From assembly GCF_009496005.1 (NCBI RefSeq), contig NZ_WIBF01000021.1, forward strand, positions 1 to 37,349: a stretch of DNA of 37,349 bases, written 5' to 3'. Source of the stretch: Tritonibacter litoralis. Lineage in GTDB: Bacteria; Pseudomonadota; Alphaproteobacteria; Rhodobacterales; Rhodobacteraceae. The notes under the pieces were generated by a model. The model did no database searches and was not told where the DNA came from. It saw nothing but the letters and a program-made list of their open reading frames with translations. Positions 32,026 through 37,349 of the stretch are shown piece after piece. Both the position numbers and the translations under genes were made by a program. The number at the start of each line of letters is the position of its first letter. Position 1 is the first letter of the stretch.

Positions 32026-32969
32026 CACCGCTCTCCTTTATTGAATGGCACCATCAGCGCCGCAGGCACAGACGCCCGGCGCGACATCAGGACAAGGGCC
32101 AGAATGGACAGGATATAGGGCATCATCAAGAAGATCTGATAGGGCACATGCGCGCCAATCCCGGTCTGTTGCAGACGGATCTGAAACGCATCAAATGCCG
32201 CAAAAAGGATCGCGCCCAACAGGGCTTTGCCCGGTCGCCACGCGCCAAAGACCACCAGCGCAATACAGATCCAGCCGCGCCCGTTCACCATGTCGAAAAA
32301 GAAACTGTCAAAGGCTGACATGGTCAGAAAGGCGCCGCCCACCGCCATCAAGCCACTGCCAAAGATCACAGCCCCCATCCGAAGGGCCGCCACCGATAAC
32401 CCCTGGGCCGCGACCGAGGCCGGGCTTTCTCCCACTGCGCGGATCGCCAGCCCCAAGGGTGTGCGATACAGCCCCCAGGCCAAGGCCCCCGCCAGGCCAA
32501 AAGCCAGGTAAGTCAGTGGTGTCTGCGCAAAGAGCGCAGGCCCGATGACCGGGATCTTGGACAGGATCGGGATCTCATAGACTTGGAACGCCTCGATCTT
32601 GGGCGGGGTTGAGACTTCGGGCAGGGCCACGCGATAGGTGTAAAACGTCAGCGAGGTCGCCAGCAGGGTGATGCCAACGCCCACCACATGTTGCGACAAG
32701 CCGAACAGCACCGACAGCACGCCGTGCAGCGCGCCAAAGCCCATGCCCGCCACCATCGCAACACCCACACCACCCCACAGGGGCAGGCCCGCCCAGACTG
32801 CAATCCAACCGGCAAAGGCACCGGCCACCATGATCCCCTCGATCCCGAGGTTCAAAACACCGGCACGTTCACAGACCAGCTCACCCAACGTGGCAAAGAT
32901 CAAGGGCGAGGCGATGCGGATCGCAGCGGCCCAGAAGGAGGCCGACATCAGGATTTCAATGACATCCAT
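32025..32969 (-). CDS. BMP-type ABC transporter permease 2 (YufQ/NupQ-like)
   Basis: This 314-residue polytopic permease of the branched-chain/ribose superfamily begins with the family-typical LRIASPLIFATLGELVCERAG-like segment (here RIASPLIFATLGELVCE) and GVLNLGIEGIMVAGAF. The ATG at 32969 is selected because GGAGGG lies 7 bases before it; the TTG six bases earlier is weaker. It pairs with the adjacent permease to form the membrane channel of a nucleoside or nucleobase importer. Confidence 0.9.
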   Translation of the reverse strand: MDVIEILMSASFWAAAIRIASPLIFATLGELVCERAGVLNLGIEGIMVAGAFAGWIAVWAGLPLWGGVGVAMVAGMGFGALHGVLSVLFGLSQHVVGVGITLLATSLTFYTYRVALPEVSTPPKIEAFQVYEIPILSKIPVIGPALFAQTPLTYLAFGLAGALAWGLYRTPLGLAIRAVGESPASVAAQGLSVAALRMGAVIFGSGLMAVGGAFLTMSAFDSFFFDMVNGRGWICIALVVFGAWRPGKALLGAILFAAFDAFQIRLQQTGIGAHVPYQIFLMMPYILSILALVLMSRRASVPAALMVPFNKGER

Positions 32970-32971
32970 CT

Positions 32972-34021
32972 TCAATCCCTCCGCACGCGAAACTTGGTGA
33001 TCAAAATGGCCAGAACCGTCAGCAACAGCGCGGTGGCCAGCATAATATCCGCCAAATAAGTGGGCACGCCTGCGGCTCGGCTCATACTATCGGCTCCGAC
33101 AAAAATGGCGGCAACAAACAAGGCCGCAACCACCACGCCAAGCGGGTGCAACAGCGCCAGCATCGCCACCACAATCCCGGTATAGCCATAGCCCGGCGAC
33201 AGATCCTGCGTCAGCGAACCCTTGAGCCCCGCGACCTCGGAAAACCCAGCCATGGCGGCAAGGCCGCCGGACAGCAGTGCGGTTTTCAGGATCACCGGGT
33301 TGACCGGAATACCCGCAAACCGCGCAGCCTCAGCATTTTGACCCACGGCGCGCATTTCAAACCCCAGTGTGGTGAACCGGTCAATGACCCAGATCGCAGC
33401 GGCCGCAATCAGCGCGAGGCCAAACCCCCAATGCAACCGCAGCCCATCGACGATCCGGGGCAAGCGGGCCTCACTCACCAACCGGGCGGATTTCGGCCAC
33501 CCCATGCCCATCGGATCTTTCAACGGGCCTTCCAGCAGGTAGGACACAAACAAGAGGAAGATAAAGTTGAACAACAAGGTCGTCACAACCTCATCCACCC
33601 CCAGCCGAGTTTTCAGCACTGCAGGCACCAGCAACAAAATACCGCCCGCCAGAACGGCCACAACCACAATCAGCGGCAGCAACAGACCCGCTGGCCAGGC
33701 AACCGCGCCGGTGCCCAGCACCACGGTGACCACCGCGCCCATGTACAACTGCGCCTCGGCCCCGATGTTCCACAGTTTGGCCCGAAAGGCGACCGCAACC
33801 GCAAGACCGGTAAAGATCAGCGGCGTCGCGCGATTGAGGGTTTCCAGAATGGCAAATTTTGACCCCAGCGCGCCTTGGATAATCAGGCCAAAGACCTGAA
33901 ACGGGTTGCCCCCGGCAATCATCGCCAACAGCGCTGCAATCAGAAAACTGGCGGCAATGGCCACCGCTGGCGGCACCACCCGGCGCGCCAATGTGGGGTT
34001 TGAAATGGGTTCAAGACGCAT
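32972..34021 (-). CDS. BMP-type ABC transporter permease 1 (YufP/NupP-like)
   Basis: This 349-residue permease has about ten hydrophobic segments, with the family motifs ATPLIFTGLAVAVAFRAKLW and NIGAEAQLYMGA. The ATG at 34021 overlaps the end of the ATPase gene by 11 bases; upstream in-frame codons run within the ATPase reading frame and are unlikely to be used. It forms a pair with the following permease. Confidence 0.9.
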   Translation of the reverse strand: MRLEPISNPTLARRVVPPAVAIAASFLIAALLAMIAGGNPFQVFGLIIQGALGSKFAILETLNRATPLIFTGLAVAVAFRAKLWNIGAEAQLYMGAVVTVVLGTGAVAWPAGLLLPLIVVVAVLAGGILLLVPAVLKTRLGVDEVVTTLLFNFIFLLFVSYLLEGPLKDPMGMGWPKSARLVSEARLPRIVDGLRLHWGFGLALIAAAAIWVIDRFTTLGFEMRAVGQNAEAARFAGIPVNPVILKTALLSGGLAAMAGFSEVAGLKGSLTQDLSPGYGYTGIVVAMLALLHPLGVVVAALFVAAIFVGADSMSRAAGVPTYLADIMLATALLLTVLAILITKFRVRRD

Positions 34022-35555
34022 GAGTTGCCTCCGCAAACCCGTCGCCCGCCATCCAGGCTCCCAGACCCGCCGCATCAATGCTGCCGCGCGCGAAACCGGG
34101 GCTCAACCGCCCTTCTGAGATCACATGGATCACGTCGCTTAACTTCATAATTTCATCCAGATCCTCAGAGATCAGCAGCACCGCCGCACCACGATCGCGG
34201 GCTTCGCCCAGACGGGTATGCACATAATTCACCGCACCGATGTCCAACCCCCGCACCGGCTGGTTTGCCAGGATAATTGTCGGGTCTGTTTCCAGCGCGC
34301 GACCCAGGATCAGTTTCTGCATGTTGCCACCTGACAGCAGCCGAATGCGCGTGTCGGGGCCAGGGCAGCGAATATCATAGGTGTCAATCAGCCGCTCGGC
34401 ATGCACGCGCGCTTTGCGCCAGTTGATCCAGCCGCGATGGGCAAATTCGGTGTTATACTGTTCCAGCATCGCGTTTTCGGTCAGATCAAAATCGGCAATG
34501 GTGCCGGTCTTGTGCCGATCTTCGGGAATACGGGCAATGCCATGGGCAAGCGCCTGACGCGGGCTCCAATTGGCGACCTGGACCTCTGCCAATTGCATCT
34601 GGCCTGCCGTTGGTGCCAAAAGCCCCGCAACCAGATCCGACAGCGCCGCCTGACCATTGCCAGACACGCCCGCCAGCCCGGTGATCTGGCCGCCATGCAA
34701 GGTCATGGTCACATCCCGCAGCGGCACACCGCCCATGTCCGTCCCGGTGCCAACACCCGTCAATGTCATCAGCGCAGGCCCCGCCGGGCGGGTGGCAAAT
34801 TCCGGCGACTGGGTCGCGCCGATCACCATCAGGGATGCCAACTCTTCACGGGTGGTTTCGGCAGTCTTTCGGGTCGCCGCAAGCCGCCCATGGCGCAGAA
34901 CCACCACCCGGTCGGCAATCGCCATCACCTCATGCAGCTTGTGCGAGATAAAGACCACCGACAGCCCCTGCTCCACCGCTTTGCGCAGGGTGGCAAACAG
35001 CCCATCGGCCTCTTGTGGGGTTAAAACGGCGGTGGGTTCATCCAGGATCAGGATCCGCGCATCACGATACAGCGCCTTTAGGATCTCCACCCGCTGCCGC
35101 TCCCCCACCGTCAGGTCAGAGACCAGCGCATCCGGATCTACCGCCAGTTTAAAATCCGCCGCCAGATCGCGAATACGCGCCTTGGCCCCGCGCGCGGCCA
35201 GGCTGCGCCCAAACAGCGGCATGGTGCCCAGAGTGATGTTTTCCCAAACCGTCAGGTTTTCGGCCAGGGTGAAGTGCTGATGCACCATCCCAACGCCCGC
35301 TTCCAATGCTGCACGCGGCGATCCCGGCGGCAAACGGTGGCCGAACACCTCAACAAAGCCCTCATCCGCCGCATATTGGCCAAAGAGGATATTCATCAAT
35401 GTGGTCTTGCCTGCCCCGTTTTCACCAAGCAGCGCCACCACTTCACCGCGCGCCAGATCCAGGCTGACGGCATCATTTGCCACCACCTTTCCAAAGCGTT
35501 TGGTAATTTTGGACAGGCGCAGCACCATATGCTGCGCCTCAGTTTGACGTGTCAT
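34011..35555 (-). CDS. BMP-type ABC transporter double ATPase (YufO/NupO-like)
   Basis: This 514-residue protein contains two fused ATP-binding domains. The first has GENGAGKTT, signature LTVGERQRVEI and Walker B LILDEPTAV. The second has VSGNGQ in place of a proper Walker A and LSGGNMQK, with a Walker B reading ILANQPVRGLD. A degenerate second site is normal in sugar/nucleoside transporters of this type. An in-frame ATG at 35528 has a better ribosome-binding site (GAGGCG) than the ATG at 35555, so the true protein may be 9 residues shorter. It begins 1 base after the binding-protein gene. Confidence 0.9.
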   Translation of the reverse strand: MTRQTEAQHMVLRLSKITKRFGKVVANDAVSLDLARGEVVALLGENGAGKTTLMNILFGQYAADEGFVEVFGHRLPPGSPRAALEAGVGMVHQHFTLAENLTVWENITLGTMPLFGRSLAARGAKARIRDLAADFKLAVDPDALVSDLTVGERQRVEILKALYRDARILILDEPTAVLTPQEADGLFATLRKAVEQGLSVVFISHKLHEVMAIADRVVVLRHGRLAATRKTAETTREELASLMVIGATQSPEFATRPAGPALMTLTGVGTGTDMGGVPLRDVTMTLHGGQITGLAGVSGNGQAALSDLVAGLLAPTAGQMQLAEVQVANWSPRQALAHGIARIPEDRHKTGTIADFDLTENAMLEQYNTEFAHRGWINWRKARVHAERLIDTYDIRCPGPDTRIRLLSGGNMQKLILGRALETDPTIILANQPVRGLDIGAVNYVHTRLGEARDRGAAVLLISEDLDEIMKLSDVIHVISEGRLSPGFARGSIDAAGLGAWMAGDGFAEATHAS

Positions 35556-35556
35556 A

Positions 35557-36579
35557 TTACGAGGATTTCGGCTCTTCGTCGTTGATGGTCACCGCAAAGG
35601 AGCCATCCTTGATCGCCGCCGTCTTTGCGGCCACCAGATCCAAGGCCGCTTGGGGGATCTTGCCCTCGAATGTGCCATAAGGTGCCAGGGAACAGCCGCC
35701 CTCCTGCATAAAGGAATAGACACCGTAATCGGCAGCCGCAAACGTGCCCGACTTGACCGCTGCAATCGCCGCATCCAGCGTCGGTTCAAAATGCCACAGC
35801 GCCGAGGCGACAACCGTGTCCGGGTAATCTGATTGCGTATCGATCACATTGCCAATCGCCAGGATCCCCTTTTCCTTGGCCGCATCCGACACGCCAAAGC
35901 GTTCCGCATAAAGCATATCCGCGCCGTTCTCGATCATCGCATAGGCGGTCTCTTTTGCCTTGGGCGGATCAAACCAGGACCCGATAAAGGAGACCTGGAA
36001 TTTGATGTCAGGGTTCATCTCTTGCGCGCCCGCCATAAAGGCATGCATCAACCGGTTCACCTCGGGGATCGGGAAACCGCCAACCATTCCGATATTGCCA
36101 GATGTGGTCATAGCGCCCGCAATAATCCCGGACAGATAGGACGCATCCTGGATGTAATTGTCAAAGACGGACAGGTTCGGCAGGCTTGGATCCTCTTTGA
36201 ACGAAGAGCCCATCAGAAAGGCCACATCCGGATAATCGGCCATCACCTCGCGCGCTTCGGCTTCAACGCCAAAGATCTCACCCACGATCATATCCATGCC
36301 CTGTTCCGCATATTCGCGCAGAACCCGCGGATAATCGGTGTTGGCCGTGTTTTCCGAGAACGTATAAGTAATGTCGCCGCGCTCCTGCGCAGCCAAAGCG
36401 GCCACATGAATGCGGCTGACCCATTGCTGCTCCACCGGCACGGTATAGATCCCCGCAACCTTCAGCGGTTCTGCCGCCCAAACACCTTGCGGCTGTGCCA
36501 CCGCCATCACGCCAGCCGCAGCACTTCCGGCCAAAATGGCTCGGCGGCTCATTTTGAATTCATCTGTTTTCAAAGTCAT
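35557..36579 (-). CDS. BMP-family ABC substrate-binding protein
   Basis: This 340-residue periplasmic protein of the Med/PnrA/BmpA family begins with a Tat-like signal (SRRAILAG at 11-18) and a hydrophobic run ending GVWAAEP. No lipobox is seen. Motifs include YTVPVEQQWVSRIHVAALA, GEIFGVEAEAREV and GNIGMVGGFPIPEVNRLMHAF. The family typically binds nucleosides or purines; with the coupled cytosine-deaminase-like enzyme, a nucleobase or nucleoside is likely. The ATG at 36579 has GGGAG 7 bases before it. It is first in its operon and divergent from acs. Confidence 0.9.
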   Translation of the reverse strand: MTLKTDEFKMSRRAILAGSAAAGVMAVAQPQGVWAAEPLKVAGIYTVPVEQQWVSRIHVAALAAQERGDITYTFSENTANTDYPRVLREYAEQGMDMIVGEIFGVEAEAREVMADYPDVAFLMGSSFKEDPSLPNLSVFDNYIQDASYLSGIIAGAMTTSGNIGMVGGFPIPEVNRLMHAFMAGAQEMNPDIKFQVSFIGSWFDPPKAKETAYAMIENGADMLYAERFGVSDAAKEKGILAIGNVIDTQSDYPDTVVASALWHFEPTLDAAIAAVKSGTFAAADYGVYSFMQEGGCSLAPYGTFEGKIPQAALDLVAAKTAAIKDGSFAVTINDEEPKSS

Positions 36580-36924
36580 CTTCAGGCTCCCTGTCATTAT
36601 TATTGCCGCAGGTTTGCATGTTTTCTTGACCAGTTGGAAAAAATTATTCCTCAGACTCTCAATTTTACAGATCTGATCGCTGGGTTGCCCGACGTTTAAG
36701 CAGCGCATTCCACCCTCGGCTGACCAAGCCGTTGCCGCGAATCGATTCTTTTCCAGAGCACCTTGATCGGCCCTGTTAGCGCTAAGGCGATTCTCCTGCG
36801 ACTTAAGTCTCCCAACCTCACAAGCTTCACTCTCCCCATGATTGCAACGTTCGGCGGTGTGCGGCGGGTCATTTCCCCAGCTGCAGCGCCGTCTGAACCC
36901 CATCTGCTAACCCTAAGAAAACGT

Positions 36925-36937
36925 GTGAGACTCTCAC
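36925..36937. promoter_or_regulatory. Candidate operator palindrome upstream of acs
   Basis: GTGAGA-C-TCTCAC is an exact inverted repeat around one base, at the boundary of the AT-rich acs upstream region. It is 171 bases from the acs start and about 346 from the binding-protein gene. A regulator site is plausible but no family is recognised. Confidence 0.35.
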
Positions 36938-37005
36938 GATTTGAAATTTTCTTTACATCATTCACACAATATTCCGAAAGCTATTTTACATTTTTGCTAC
37001 GTTCT

Positions 37006-37034
37006 TTCAGTTATTTATTCAGTTCTTTTCAGTT
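37006..37034. repeat. Three phased TTCAGTT direct repeats
   Basis: TTCAGTT occurs at 37006, 37018 and 37028, with spacings of 12 and 10 bases, roughly one helical turn. They lie about 75-100 bases before the acs ATG. Phased direct repeats can be activator sites; chance in AT-rich DNA is the alternative. Confidence 0.35.
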
Positions 37035-37107
37035 TCGCCTATCCTTTTGACAAAGCTGCGGCTGGAGGGGCGCGGCACCGAACATAGCTCTTGGGAGGAG
37101 AGACCGC

Positions 37108-37349
37108 ATGTCAGCTGACGTCACCAACGCCACCTATGCACCGTCCACCGAATTTGTCGCGCAGACCAATGTCACCAAAGCGGCCTATGACAGCCTTTAT
37201 TCTGCATCTGTTTCTGATCCTGATGCGTTTTGGGGCGAGCAGGCGAAGCGGGTGGATTGGATCAAACCGTTCACCCAAGTCAAAGATGTGAGCTTTGCGC
37301 CGGGCAATGTGTCGATCAACTGGTTTGCCGATGGCACGCTGAATGTGGC
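37108..37349 (+). CDS. acs: Acetyl-CoA synthetase, N-terminal part (cut by window end)
   Basis: The first 80 residues are present and the gene runs off the window. The N-terminal domain of AMP-forming acetyl-CoA synthetase is readily recognised: YDSLYSASVSDPDAFWGEQA, KRVDWIKPFTQVKD and SINWFADGTLNV. The enzyme activates acetate to acetyl-CoA with ATP. A strong GGGAGGAG lies 8 bases before the ATG. It is divergent from the BMP operon across 528 bases. The catalytic domain is not visible here. Confidence 0.93.
   Translation, partial: MSADVTNATYAPSTEFVAQTNVTKAAYDSLYSASVSDPDAFWGEQAKRVDWIKPFTQVKDVSFAPGNVSINWFADGTLNV

Larger units (their letters stand above)
36580..37107. other. Long non-coding gap between divergent BMP operon and acs
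   Basis: This 528-base stretch shows no gene with a credible start. It should hold the promoters of both divergent operons. Its right half (about 36940-37045) is markedly AT-rich and contains three TTCAGTT repeats; a 13-base palindrome lies at 36925-36937. A TTGACA hexamer at 37047 has no matching -10, so I cannot assign a promoter. I found no riboswitch I could recognise. Confidence 0.6.

Noticed and set aside
36620-36650. FadR-like half site (AACTGGTCAAG on the minus strand) before the BMP operon
   Set aside because: Only one half site is present with no inverted partner, so a GntR-type operator cannot be supported.
1-37349. tRNA, rRNA, CRISPR arrays, prophage or integrase genes
   Set aside because: No clover-leaf, regularly spaced repeats or phage/integrase protein motifs were found when reading either strand; the window is almost fully accounted for by metabolic and transport genes.

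Overview
The window looks like chromosome of a marine alphaproteobacterium of the Rhodobacterales (Roseobacter group). The evidence is moderately high GC, a complete Kelly-Friedrich type sox cluster in the soxSRT / soxVWXYZABCDEF arrangement, a DUF2783-flavin monooxygenase pair, and many tightly overlapping ABC-transporter operons. I saw no tRNA, rRNA or CRISPR array. The only mobile-element trace is a weak IS3-like remnant at the left edge.

Region 1 (1-5500). A MarR regulator is divergent from a translationally coupled VOC / flavin monooxygenase / DUF2783 operon (aromatic-ring chemistry), with two related palindromes between them. A large fused CoA-transferase follows. The left 490 bases are non-coding or degraded.

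Region 2 (5739-20629). This is sulfur oxidation. The minus-strand operon soxV-W-X-Y-Z-A-B-C-D-E-F encodes the periplasmic thiosulfate-oxidising multienzyme system: SoxXA loads the substrate onto SoxYZ, SoxB hydrolyses off sulfate, SoxCD oxidises the sulfane, and SoxE and SoxF are accessory electron carriers. SoxV, SoxW and SoxS carry thiols across the membrane. Divergent soxS-R-T encodes a thioredoxin, an ArsR repressor with the cysteine spacing of persulfide sensors, and a YeeE/YedE sulfur-compound transporter. Downstream lie a Tat-exported metallo-beta-lactamase-fold hydrolase (SoxH-like) and a SulP anion transporter. ATTC-N8-GAAT-like boxes occur at soxW/soxX, immediately before soxB (just after a terminator-like hairpin behind soxA), and in weaker form at soxV/soxS and before the hydrolase. 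Together they suggest a multi-promoter SoxR regulon.

Region 3 (20651-28899). A nine-gene minus-strand operon with overlapping or nearly touching genes: NMT1/THI5-like ABC importer (binding protein, ATPase, permease), cytosine-deaminase-like amidohydrolase, FAD-dependent (VAO/GlcD-type) oxidase, two flavodoxin-fold NAD(P)H:quinone oxidoreductases, an isopenicillin-N-synthase-like Fe(II)/2-oxoglutarate oxygenase and a creatininase-family amidohydrolase. It reads as an uptake-and-degradation pathway for a nitrogen heterocycle whose substrate I cannot name.

Region 4 (29103-36579). A second set repeats this logic: a BMP-type ABC importer (binding protein, double ATPase, two permeases) coupled to another cytosine-deaminase-like enzyme, then a second Fe(II)/2-oxoglutarate oxygenase and a convergent Rid-family protein that lacks the catalytic arginine. 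After a 528-base non-coding gap the window ends in the start of acetyl-CoA synthetase.
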